DNA of 5,411 nt from Glaesserella parasuis (GCF_002015085.1 NZ_MUXW01000009.1:1-5411); one strand, 5' to 3'. Positions 1 to 4,109 are shown, counted from the first letter of the stretch. The notes: a model not told the origin generated them from the sequence alone. Program-made: numbers and translations.

Positions 1-31
1 GGGTTTTAGGTGAGTTTTGATGTAGGTGGGT

Positions 32-229
32 ATGAGTGATTACAAATGCCCCAAATGTGGCGGAGAGCTGGAAGATTTAAGTATTAATGACGACTGGGGG
101 TGGCACGTTGAAGAGCCTTATCGCTGTAACGGTCATTACACAGGGCGATTCCCCAACATCAGCAAGGATTGTGCGATGAACAGAACGAAGTCTTGTGGGT
201 ATTTTACGAAAGAGCAGGTTAAGAAGTAA
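32..229 (+). CDS. Small zinc-ribbon-like phage protein
   Basis: This 65-residue protein has no function I can name. A CPKCGG zinc knuckle lies at residues 6-11, and further cysteines stand at 32 (RCNGH), 47 and 55 (SCGYF), so a single zinc ribbon is plausible. The ATG at 32 is preferred over the in-frame GTG at 26 because AGGTGG lies just upstream of it. Its stop codon (227-229) forms part of the Shine-Dalgarno of the following ninB gene, so the two are probably translationally coupled in the early operon. Stops occur in all three forward frames within positions 1-25, so any upstream gene has ended before this start. The zinc ribbon is seen as a motif; nucleic-acid binding is inference. Confidence 0.7.
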   Translation: MSDYKCPKCGGELEDLSINDDWGWHVEEPYRCNGHYTGRFPNISKDCAMNRTKSCGYFTKEQVKK

Positions 230-231
230 GG

Positions 232-269
232 AGGTTGGTAGGTATGGAACAAAGGTTGGTAGGTATGGA
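232..269 (+). repeat. 21-bp-period direct repeat duplicating the ninB start region
   Basis: The 17-base string AGGTTGGTAGGTATGGA occurs at 232-248 and again at 253-269, offset by 21 bases (seven codons). Each copy holds a purine-rich ribosome binding stretch and an ATG (244 and 265), and the two ATGs are in the same frame. The first copy retains the stronger Shine-Dalgarno, AAGGAGG at 228-234. Confidence 0.9.
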
Positions 270-693
270 GTATAAGCAAAAATACTTTCTACGCACTGAG
301 CAAATCAAAAACAATGCCCTTGAATTTGTGAAAGCGTTACCAGTGGACGAGAAAAAGCCGTTAGTGGTTGATGTGAAGCCAGCCACTCGCAACCTTAAGC
401 AAAATGCCAAATTTCACGCAATGTGTGTCGATATTGCCAGACAGGTGCAATTTAACGGCGAATGGCTACCGCCTGAAACGTGGAAGGTCATTTTAATTTC
501 TGCCCACGCTGAAGCAACGAAAGAAGGCTCTTGTTTGGTCACAGGATTGGAAGGCGAATTAGTGAATATTCGTGAGAGTACGGCTCAAATGAGCGTAAAA
601 CGAATGGCAAGTTTAATCGAGTATGCAACTTCGTGGGGTGTTTCTAATGGGGTGCATTTTAATGACAGATGGAATTTTTGGGAGATGAAATAA
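244..693 (+). CDS. ninB: NinB-family recombination protein
   Basis: This is a NinB (Orf)-family protein of 149 residues from the ATG at 244, or 142 from the ATG at 265. Lambda NinB/Orf is a recombination mediator that binds single-stranded DNA and can substitute for RecFOR in phage recombination. Recognisable family features are the pattern KPLVVDVKPATRNLKQNAKF (lambda has a similar KPIVV...RSLDQN stretch), then ARQVQFNGEWLPPETWK, and a basic/hydrophobic C-terminal helix ending in a W-rich tail. AAGGAGG, which contains the previous stop codon, lies 9 bases before the ATG at 244 and favours that start. The ATG at 265 corresponds better to the family N-terminus (MEYKQKYFLR). It sits in the early operon before rusA, as nin genes do. 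The function is inferred from family resemblance. Confidence 0.85.
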   Translation: MEQRLVGMEYKQKYFLRTEQIKNNALEFVKALPVDEKKPLVVDVKPATRNLKQNAKFHAMCVDIARQVQFNGEWLPPETWKVILISAHAEATKEGSCLVTGLEGELVNIRESTAQMSVKRMASLIEYATSWGVSNGVHFNDRWNFWEMK

Positions 694-719
694 CCTACGC
701 TTAGTGGTTAAGCGTAGGT
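693..719. terminator. Hairpin between convergent ninB and hicB
   Basis: An 11-bp perfect inverted repeat (ACCTACGCTTA at 693-703, TAAGCGTAGGT at 709-719, 5-base loop GTGGT) begins in the ninB stop codon and ends seven bases before the hicB stop. Neither side has a T-run, so it is not a canonical intrinsic terminator. It could still reduce readthrough between the convergent genes or protect 3' ends. Confidence 0.5.
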
Positions 720-726
720 GTAAGCG

Positions 727-1134
727 TTAAGCGGTTAAGATTTTATCCGCTGCGATTTTAGCTAAGAAGTTGCTACGGTTTTTATACTCTTTGTGAACCG
801 CAACAAAATCATCAATGCGTTTGATGAGATAGCTAGGGAGGGTGATGTTGATTTTCTCTGCTTTGCCCATTAGGTGGGATAAATCGACATCAACCACACC
901 GAAAAATACGTTATGACCGTCTAAATCAGGGTCGTTTTTGTGGTTTTCGATAGCGGTAGGCGTTGGAATTTCTCCCCCATCTTTGACGACAGATTCGAGA
1001 TGAAGTGCTATAGCTTGTTTTACGTTGCTATAAGTTTCTTCTAGGGTATCTCCAGCAGAATAACAGCCGTCAATATCTGGGACAGCAACGACATAGCCGT
1101 CGGAAACTTGTTCAAAAATGAGTGGGTATAACAT
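727..1134 (-). CDS. hicB: HicB-type antitoxin with ribbon-helix-helix tail
   Basis: This is the antitoxin of a HicAB type II system: it neutralises the HicA RNase and represses its own operon. The N-terminal HicB domain (about residues 1-60) has the typical degraded RNase-H-like start with GYVVAVPDIDGCYSAGDT and the helix LEETYSNVKQAIALHLE. The C-terminus (about 93-131, KINITLPSYLIKRIDDF then NRSNFLAKIAADKIL) is a ribbon-helix-helix DNA-binding domain, so this is the long 135-residue class. AAGGAG precedes the ATG by six bases. It lies 38 bases downstream of hicA, in the toxin-first order usual for this family, and opposite to the surrounding phage operon. This orientation suggests a cargo (moron) insertion. 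Confidence 0.92.
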   Translation of the reverse strand: MLYPLIFEQVSDGYVVAVPDIDGCYSAGDTLEETYSNVKQAIALHLESVVKDGGEIPTPTAIENHKNDPDLDGHNVFFGVVDVDLSHLMGKAEKINITLPSYLIKRIDDFVAVHKEYKNRSNFLAKIAADKILTA

Positions 1135-1166
1135 AAAAGCTCCTTATTCGTTAAACGTGGATAATG

Positions 1167-1182
1167 GGGGCTTTACAGCCCC
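1167..1182 (-). other. GNRA-loop hairpin at the hicA stop codon
   Basis: In the hicAB mRNA the sequence GGGGCT-GTAA-AGCCCC forms a 6-bp GC-rich stem with a GTAA (GNRA-type) tetraloop. The hicA stop codon TAA lies in the loop, and the hairpin sits about 20 bases upstream of the hicB ribosome binding site. There is no T-run after it, so it is not a simple terminator. It may tune toxin:antitoxin stoichiometry. Confidence 0.55.
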
Positions 1183-1355
1183 GCTTGTTTTCTGATTTTC
1201 TTTTCGAGAAAGCCTAAGTCTTTTCTCGGGTGGGGAACAGTCACTTTGCCTGCTCCCTTTTGATTTTTCTTCTCAAAGTGGTGGTGGCTACCGACTATGC
1301 TATCTAGCTCCCAACCGTTCTTTTTGAGAAGTTTTATCATCGTTTCACTATCCAC
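1173..1355 (-). CDS. hicA: HicA-type mRNA interferase toxin
   Basis: This is the toxin of the HicAB pair, a double-stranded-RNA-binding-domain-like RNase that cleaves mRNA when free of HicB. At 60 residues it is full length for the family. It shows the diagnostic order IKLLKKNGWELD (8-18 region), GSHHHF (22-27, containing the catalytic histidine), then VTVPHPRKDL and a C-terminal KQAGL. The start is GTG at 1355, with AGGAG five to six bases upstream. The ATG five codons inside would remove conserved N-terminal residues, so GTG is preferred. Nothing looks broken, and the toxin appears intact beside an intact antitoxin. It is transcribed divergently from the ybcO-like gene, which starts 89 bases away. 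Confidence 0.92.
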   Translation of the reverse strand: MDSETMIKLLKKNGWELDSIVGSHHHFEKKNQKGAGKVTVPHPRKDLGFLEKKIRKQAGL

Positions 1356-1379
1356 GTTTTCTCCTCTATTGGTTAATAG

Positions 1380-1431
1380 TTGTAGTTATTATAACCCTAA
1401 AATAAAAACAATCAAGCATTTTGTAGTTATT
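1380..1431. promoter_or_regulatory. Probable HicB operator: 11-bp repeats flanking the hicAB promoter
   Basis: TTGTAGTTATT occurs at 1380-1390 and exactly again at 1421-1431 (+ strand), 41 bases apart. One copy overlaps the -10 box and the other lies just beyond the -35 box. The inner copy is part of a small dyad GTTAT-T-ATAAC (1385-1395). The spacing is close to four helical turns, compatible with two HicB ribbon-helix-helix dimers on one face. The identity of the protein is inference. Confidence 0.6.
1388..1415 (-). promoter_or_regulatory. hicAB promoter
   Basis: On the - strand TTGATT (1410-1415), a 16-base spacer and a perfect TATAAT (1388-1393) form a good sigma-70 promoter. It would start transcription near 1381, about 25 bases before the hicA GTG start. 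Confidence 0.75.
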
Positions 1432-1444
1432 GTAGGTATTTTTT

Positions 1445-1735
1445 ATGGTGAAAATCAATTTAAGAAAAGAAGCCAAAGGCAGAGAGTGCCAAGTACGCTT
1501 ACCAGGTGTTTGTAATTTCAATGCTGAAACAAGTGTGCTGGCTCATTATCGAATGGCTGGGTTAAATGGTGTTGGGCAAAAGCCTGATGATATTTTCGGT
1601 GCGTGGACGTGTTCTGCTTGCCACGATGAATGCGACCGTAGAACTCGGAAATTGGAAACAGAGTTTGTGCGACACGCTCACGCTGAGGGTGTGTTCAGAA
1701 CACAGGCAATTTTACGCAGAGAGGGAAAGTTGTGA
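1445..1735 (+). CDS. YbcO-like putative nuclease (former DUF1364)
   Basis: This 96-residue protein belongs to the phage family that includes YbcO of the E. coli DLP12 prophage (Pfam formerly DUF1364), regarded as a putative nuclease from its fold. Family hallmarks are the N-terminal KEAKGRECQVRLPGVCN, then VLAHYRMAG, KPDDIFGAWTCSACHDECD and the C-terminal AEGVFRTQAILRREGKL. Candidate metal ligands are C15, C23, H34, C56, C59, H60 and C63. The ribosome binding site is weak (TAGGT about 7 bases before the ATG). Its stop overlaps the rusA GTG start by four bases, so the two proteins are co-translated, consistent with a joint role in processing recombination intermediates or DNA ends. The substrate is not known to me. 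Confidence 0.85.
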   Translation: MVKINLRKEAKGRECQVRLPGVCNFNAETSVLAHYRMAGLNGVGQKPDDIFGAWTCSACHDECDRRTRKLETEFVRHAHAEGVFRTQAILRREGKL

Positions 1736-2136
1736 GCAGAGAATTAGAGATTGCTTTGCCATTTCCACCAAGCGTAAACCATTATTGGAGGCATACCCGA
1801 CAAGGTAAGCATTATATTAGCGACAAAGGTAAACGTTTTAGGGAATTGGCTCTATTGGCTTGTTTTGCTGAGTTGCCTTTTGATGGGCTTGTCGCTGTTG
1901 ATGTTAGGGTGTATTTGCCAGATCGTCGAGATCGGGATTTAGATAACCTTTGGAAGGTGATTATGGATAGCCTTACTCACGCCAAAATACTGAAAGATGA
2001 TAGTTGGAAATATGTTGTAAAAGAGAGTATTGAAGCAGTAGGCGAAGTCAGGATAAATGATAAAGGTGAGTCTGAATTTATTCCTGAAATTGTGAAAGAT
2101 GGTCGAGTTGTGGTGAAGATTAAGGAGTTGAAATGA
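1732..2136 (+). CDS. rusA: RusA-type Holliday junction resolvase
   Basis: This is a RusA-family endodeoxyribonuclease that resolves four-way junctions by symmetric cuts, a common lambdoid replacement for NinG (Rap). The N-terminus has the family PFPPSVNHYWRH signature. The active-site block PDRRDRDLDNLWK...LKDD carries D69, D71, K75 and D90, which line up with the catalytic D70, D72, K76 and D91 of E. coli RusA, so it should be active. At 134 residues it is slightly longer than the 120-residue E. coli protein, with the extra length after position 100. The GTG start at 1732 overlaps the previous stop (GTGA) and follows GAGAGGGA, and the TGA stop overlaps the next start (ATGA). Tight coupling with the YbcO-like gene and Q is therefore expected. 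Confidence 0.93.
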   Translation: MSRELEIALPFPPSVNHYWRHTRQGKHYISDKGKRFRELALLACFAELPFDGLVAVDVRVYLPDRRDRDLDNLWKVIMDSLTHAKILKDDSWKYVVKESIEAVGEVRINDKGESEFIPEIVKDGRVVVKIKELK

Positions 2137-2507
2137 TTAGGCTGCATATTAGCATTGATGATATTTTACATGTCTGGGCTCGCCGTTGGGCAAGTCATAA
2201 AGAGTGTCGAGGTTATCCCTCGTTACAATCTTTTATGAGAGAGGTTGAGGTTAAGCGTAGTTACAGTATTAGCGAGCTTACAGAGGATGAGTATTTAAAA
2301 ATTGATACTGCGGTCATCACTTTACATGATTTGGATTTAGAGGCGTATCAAGTGTTAATGGCGGTATTCTTACAAGGACAGAATAAGCAATCTACTTGTC
2401 TTGAGATGCAAATTGCGCCAAGAACATTTGATAGGCGATTGCGCACCGCACGAGATTTTATGGAAGGAGCGGTATTTGGTTCGGGATTGATTAGACTGAA
2501 GTTTTAG
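2133..2507 (+). CDS. Q-type late antiterminator
   Basis: This 124-residue protein resembles the phage antitermination protein Q family found in phage 21-like and many Pasteurellaceae prophages. Such proteins load onto RNA polymerase at the late promoter and allow readthrough into lysis and structural genes. Visible family features are an N-terminal VWARRWA helix, a central acidic/hydrophobic segment, and a C-terminal helix-turn-helix (about 87-109, STCLEMQIAPRTFDRRLRTARDF) resembling sigma region 4, followed by a short MEGAVFG tail. TAAGGAG lies five bases before the ATG, which overlaps the rusA stop. It is the last gene of the early operon, the usual place for Q. The assignment rests on size, position and pattern rather than strong identity. 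Confidence 0.75.
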   Translation: MIRLHISIDDILHVWARRWASHKECRGYPSLQSFMREVEVKRSYSISELTEDEYLKIDTAVITLHDLDLEAYQVLMAVFLQGQNKQSTCLEMQIAPRTFDRRLRTARDFMEGAVFGSGLIRLKF

Positions 2508-2530
2508 GCGTATTGCTACGCCTTATTTTG
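2506..2530 (+). terminator. Terminator at the end of the early operon
   Basis: AGGCGTA (2506-2512), loop TTGC, TACGCCT (2517-2523), followed by TATTTTGTTC, makes a short intrinsic terminator for the + strand. The left arm contains part of the Q stop codon, and the stop codon of the convergent - strand gene spans the loop and right arm. Confidence 0.6.
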
Positions 2531-2701
2531 TTCTGCAAACAGCTTAATACCTTGAGTAACAATTTGCGTTTTAGACAGACCCGATTGTTCAGAGAGTTCG
2601 GTTAGTAAAGCAATCACTTCTTCGTGGAGTTTAAAGCCAACCATACGCACCCCACGTTTTTTATCGCTTTTCTCTTGAATTTCTTTTTTTGTTAGTGCCA
2701 T
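2516..2701 (-). CDS. Small ribbon-helix-helix protein
   Basis: This 61-residue protein starts with a highly charged, lysine-rich tail (1-17). A probable ribbon-helix-helix fold follows: strand RMVGFKLH (19-26), helix EEVIALLTELSEQSG (27-41), turn, and helix SKTQIVTQGIKLFAEQ (43-58), the layout of CopG/Arc-type DNA-binding dimers. AAAGG lies eight bases before the ATG. It is convergent with Q and diverges from the + strand antisense-RNA promoter that begins 16 bases before its start, so it could regulate the small toxin locus next to it. It could also be translated from the toxin transcript, since no separate strong promoter is obvious. Its DNA target and role are unknown. Confidence 0.75.
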   Translation of the reverse strand: MALTKKEIQEKSDKKRGVRMVGFKLHEEVIALLTELSEQSGLSKTQIVTQGIKLFAEQNKA

Positions 2702-2716
2702 TTTCGCTACCTTTGG

Positions 2717-2745
2717 TTGATTTTTAAAACTGAAGTTGTTATATT
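2717..2745 (+). promoter_or_regulatory. Promoter for the Sib-like antisense RNA
   Basis: TTGATT (2717-2722), an exact 17-base spacer and TATATT (2740-2745) form a good sigma-70 promoter with an expected start near 2751-2752. No + strand gene follows before 3172, so it most likely drives a non-coding RNA. Its place just after Q means it could instead be a Q-controlled late promoter. Confidence 0.7.
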
Positions 2746-2751
2746 AGGAGC

Positions 2752-2905
2752 CGTTGGGGGACACTCTCACATATCCCCCGCAGGGTTATCTATTAACTAG
2801 TAAGCGTAATTGCTTACCACCAACAAGATAACTAGGATGATTAGCTTCCAAGGCATATCCTAGCTCCTTTTTTGAGACCGCTCACCAGAAGGGCGGTTTC
2901 TTCAT
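2752..2905 (+). ncRNA. Sib-like antisense RNA (antitoxin of type I system)
   Basis: A highly structured RNA is predicted from the promoter at 2717-2745. Its helices are GGGGGA/TCCCCC (2756-2761 with 2774-2779), GTTATCT/AGATAAC (2785-2791 with 2826-2832) enclosing GTAAGC/GCTTAC (2800-2805 with 2812-2817), and CTAGGAT/ATCCTAG (2832-2838 with 2857-2863). It ends either at the T-run 2868-2873 or, more convincingly, at the terminator hairpin 2874-2900, giving about 120-155 nt. It is fully complementary to the ibs-like mRNA on the other strand, including its ribosome binding site. E. coli Sib RNAs are about 140 nt and likewise cover the whole ibs gene. Start, end and function are inferred. Confidence 0.65.
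2797..2856 (-). CDS. Ibs-like small hydrophobic toxin peptide
   Basis: A 19-residue peptide, MPWKLIILVILLVVSNYAY, is encoded on the - strand. It closely resembles E. coli Ibs toxins (IbsC, as I recall it, is MMRLVIILIVLLLISFSAY) in length, in the short basic N-terminus, in the run of I/L/V and in the S-x-x-A-Y end. Ibs peptides insert in the inner membrane and depolarise it when not silenced by their Sib antisense RNA. AAAAAAGGAG lies eight bases before the ATG, and a TTGCAA-17-TATAAT promoter lies about 75 bases upstream. The start codon sits at the base of a hairpin (CTAGGAT/ATCCTAG) that would restrict ribosome access. The opposite strand carries a matching structured RNA with its own promoter. 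Assignment is by resemblance and architecture, from memory. Confidence 0.75.
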   Translation of the reverse strand: MPWKLIILVILLVVSNYAY

Positions 2906-2908
2906 TTC
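2874..2908 (+). terminator. Terminator hairpin (3' end of antisense RNA)
   Basis: GAGACCGCTC (2874-2883) pairs with GGGCGGTTTC (2891-2900) over 10 bp including two G-T pairs, with loop ACCAGAA and a T-rich tail TTCATTTCT. It fits a + strand terminator for the antisense RNA. On the - strand the same hairpin lies in the leader of the toxin mRNA, a few bases before the ribosome binding site. Confidence 0.6.
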
Positions 2909-2931
2909 TAGCCCTTGCTAAAAACAAAGTT

Positions 2932-2960
2932 ATTATAGTTTAAACTATATTTAATTGCAA
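2932..2960 (-). promoter_or_regulatory. Promoter for the ibs-like toxin mRNA
   Basis: On the - strand TTGCAA (2955-2960), exactly 17 bases and a perfect TATAAT (2932-2937) predict a transcript starting near 2925, giving a leader of about 70 bases before the toxin ATG. The transcript could run on into the ribbon-helix-helix gene at 2701, as no strong - strand terminator is seen between them. Confidence 0.7.
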
Positions 2961-2972
2961 TAGTAAAAACTA
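2934..2972. promoter_or_regulatory. 16-bp palindrome and related second site over the toxin promoter
   Basis: TATAGTTTAAACTATA (2934-2949) is a perfect palindrome lying across the spacer and -10 box of the toxin promoter. A related dyad, TAGTAAAAACTA (2961-2972), matches 10 of the 12 central bases and lies 25 bp away centre to centre, just beyond the -35 box. This is the layout of a two-site operator for a dimeric repressor. The adjacent ribbon-helix-helix protein and the phage repressor are candidates. Confidence 0.55.
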
Positions 2973-3006
2973 CATTATTTTATTTGACACTAAATGGCAA
3001 GAAAGA

Positions 3007-3092
3007 GAAAAATCATCAATCCGTGTTATTGCAGTAAGCAATGATTCGTTGCAAAAGATATTTGTAATGCTGTTGAATTAGCATGCTTGTAA
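3007..3092 (+). pseudogene. Frameshifted fragment of a BRO-type antirepressor gene
   Basis: Bases 3007-3059 match 4411-4470 of the intact antirepressor gene at 51 of 53 positions, apart from a 7-base deletion (ACCTTGG of 4449-4455). The first frame reads SSIRVIAVSND. After the deletion the next frame reads FVAKDICNAVELACL and ends at TAA (3090-3092). The second part is typical BRO-N sequence but differs from the intact copy here (DVCDTLGIKNP), so the scrap derives from a paralogous gene or a recombinant. There is no start codon in frame with a ribosome binding site, so it is not expressed as a protein. Confidence 0.85.
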
Positions 3093-3101
3093 GCGTATAA
3101 T
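3073..3101 (+). promoter_or_regulatory. Promoter of the membrane-protein operon
   Basis: TTGAAT (3073-3078), 17 bases and a perfect TATAAT (3096-3101) predict a start near 3108. The -35 box lies within the last recognisable bases of the BRO gene remnant, so the promoter arose at or after that rearrangement. Confidence 0.75.
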
Positions 3102-3122
3102 CTATCGTATTAAAATATTATA

Positions 3123-3138
3123 TGATAAGAACTTATCA
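3123..3138. promoter_or_regulatory. Dyad operator downstream of the 3073-3101 promoter
   Basis: TGATAAG-AA-CTTATCA is a perfect 7+7 inverted repeat around two bases, about 15-30 bases after the predicted start of transcription. A two-base loop cannot form an RNA hairpin without losing pairs, so a DNA operator is more likely. The binding protein is unknown. Confidence 0.6.
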
Positions 3139-3171
3139 CAAGACTGTTTGTCTATGAGGAGAATAGGTATA

Positions 3172-3516
3172 GTGCAGCAACAGAATAGTAAAGTCACTTG
3201 GGCACAGGCTGTGCGTGATGTATTGAATACGGCAATGAATAGAGGACAGCTCCCCTTATTATTCATTTTATTGTGTTGTTTTCTCGTGTTATATCGTCTT
3301 CCAGAAGAACAGTTATCGCTTTTGGTATTTAAAATCATGCAAGGGTTAAAGGATGGCTATTTAGTTGGTTATGCTTTAGTCGTTGTGATATTGGTTATAT
3401 GGTATTGGGATAGTCGAAGAATCCGTAGAAAATATGCGGAACTATCTACCCAATATACTAAATTACAGCAAAAAACATACCAAAAACAAACAAAATCTAA
3501 AAAACAGGAGAACTAA
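3172..3516 (+). CDS. Small two-helix membrane protein of unknown function
   Basis: I do not recognise the family. From the GTG at 3172 it has 114 residues. The start is chosen because AGGAG lies about ten bases upstream; the in-frame ATG at 3154 and TTG at 3148 have no ribosome binding site. Two membrane helices are visible, about 27-43 (QLPLLFILLCCFLVLY) and 62-79 (GYLVGYALVVVILVIWYW), followed by a long basic, glutamine-rich tail (81-114, SRRIRRKYAELSTQ...) that looks like a cytoplasmic coiled coil. The N-terminus WAQAVRDVLNTAMNRGQ may form an amphipathic helix. It lies one base ahead of the next membrane-protein gene, under one promoter and one terminator. Exclusion of other phages or modification of the host envelope is possible but unproven. 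Confidence 0.75.
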   Translation: MQQQNSKVTWAQAVRDVLNTAMNRGQLPLLFILLCCFLVLYRLPEEQLSLLVFKIMQGLKDGYLVGYALVVVILVIWYWDSRRIRRKYAELSTQYTKLQQKTYQKQTKSKKQEN

Positions 3517-3517
3517 A

Positions 3518-4069
3518 ATGATGACAGCAATGACATGGTTATTTTATATAACCTTAGCACTTGCCATCGGTCATTTCATTTATGAATCAATTATTGCGCC
3601 AAATTTACGAGTCGGTATTCGCAATGAATTATTTGAAATTAAAGATGAGCTTGATTTGATTTCTCTTGATGAGCTTAGTGAGAATGATAAGGCGATTTAC
3701 TATATGCTACATTCTAGCTTAACAGGACTAATGCTACGTTTACCTAAATTAAATCTTTCATTGATGAAAGAAGCTCAAGATAAATTTGAAACTGATGCTA
3801 AATTTCGAGCAAAAGTATTGAAGAAAAGACAGCTTATTGAATCATCGCATAATACAACATTGAAAGACTTGTATCGTCGCAGTAATAATGCATTTTCAGA
3901 TGCATTTATCATCAATACAGGTGCTTGGTTTATGTTATTATTTCCTTTGTTATTTGTTATGAAAGCGATGGCAAAAGCACAAAAAATTGTCTCTGGTATT
4001 ATAACGTTAAGCACAAAACAAATGCAGAAGTTGATACCAGAAACAGAAGATGAATTGGCATATGCCTAA
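3518..4069 (+). CDS. Membrane protein of unknown function, partner of the upstream gene
   Basis: I do not recognise the family. The ATG at 3518 is preferred over more upstream starts because AGGAG lies seven bases before it and the upstream gene stops two bases earlier; this gives 183 residues. There are helices at about 7-26 (WLFYITLALAIGHFIYESII) and 130-150 (FIINTGAWFMLLFPLLFVMKAM). Between them lies a charged domain of roughly 100 residues (RVGIRNELFEIKDELDLISL, later KFRAKVLKKRQLIESSHNTTL). The C-terminal tail is acidic (ETEDELAYA). The two-helix layout with a large helical middle resembles a signalling or pore-associated membrane partner more than an enzyme, and no catalytic motif is visible. 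Co-transcription with the upstream gene, one base apart, suggests a two-part membrane complex. Confidence 0.8.
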   Translation: MMTAMTWLFYITLALAIGHFIYESIIAPNLRVGIRNELFEIKDELDLISLDELSENDKAIYYMLHSSLTGLMLRLPKLNLSLMKEAQDKFETDAKFRAKVLKKRQLIESSHNTTLKDLYRRSNNAFSDAFIINTGAWFMLLFPLLFVMKAMAKAQKIVSGIITLSTKQMQKLIPETEDELAYA

Positions 4070-4079
4070 TAACTTCCAG

Positions 4080-4109
4080 AACCCTATTGCAATCAATAGG
4101 GTTTTGTTT
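4080..4109 (+). terminator. Intrinsic terminator of the membrane-protein operon
   Basis: AACCCTATTG (4080-4089), loop CAAT and CAATAGGGTT (4094-4103) form a perfect 10-bp stem followed by TTGTTTTATATTT. It lies 10 bases after the stop codon. Confidence 0.9.

Noticed and set aside
1297..1515. 72-residue forward frame across the hicA start and its promoter.
   Set aside because: It runs antisense to hicA and through the promoter/operator, with no initiation signal.
1566..1808. 80-residue forward frame overlapping the ybcO-like and rusA genes.
   Set aside because: It is a shadow frame: no ribosome binding site, no recognisable domain, and both overlapping genes are well supported.
2746..2868. 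Structured segment considered as a tRNA or tRNA-like gene because of multiple stems.
   Set aside because: Stem lengths and spacing do not fit a cloverleaf, and there is no T-arm consensus or CCA end. The antisense-RNA reading explains promoter, terminator and the opposite-strand peptide.
2984..2989. Perfect TTGACA box on the + strand.
   Set aside because: No acceptable -10 box lies 16-18 bases downstream; the sequence there is purine-rich GAAAAA.
3775..4014. 79-residue reverse frame opposite the second membrane protein.
   Set aside because: It has no ribosome binding site or promoter, and its composition is that expected from the complement of a hydrophobic coding region.
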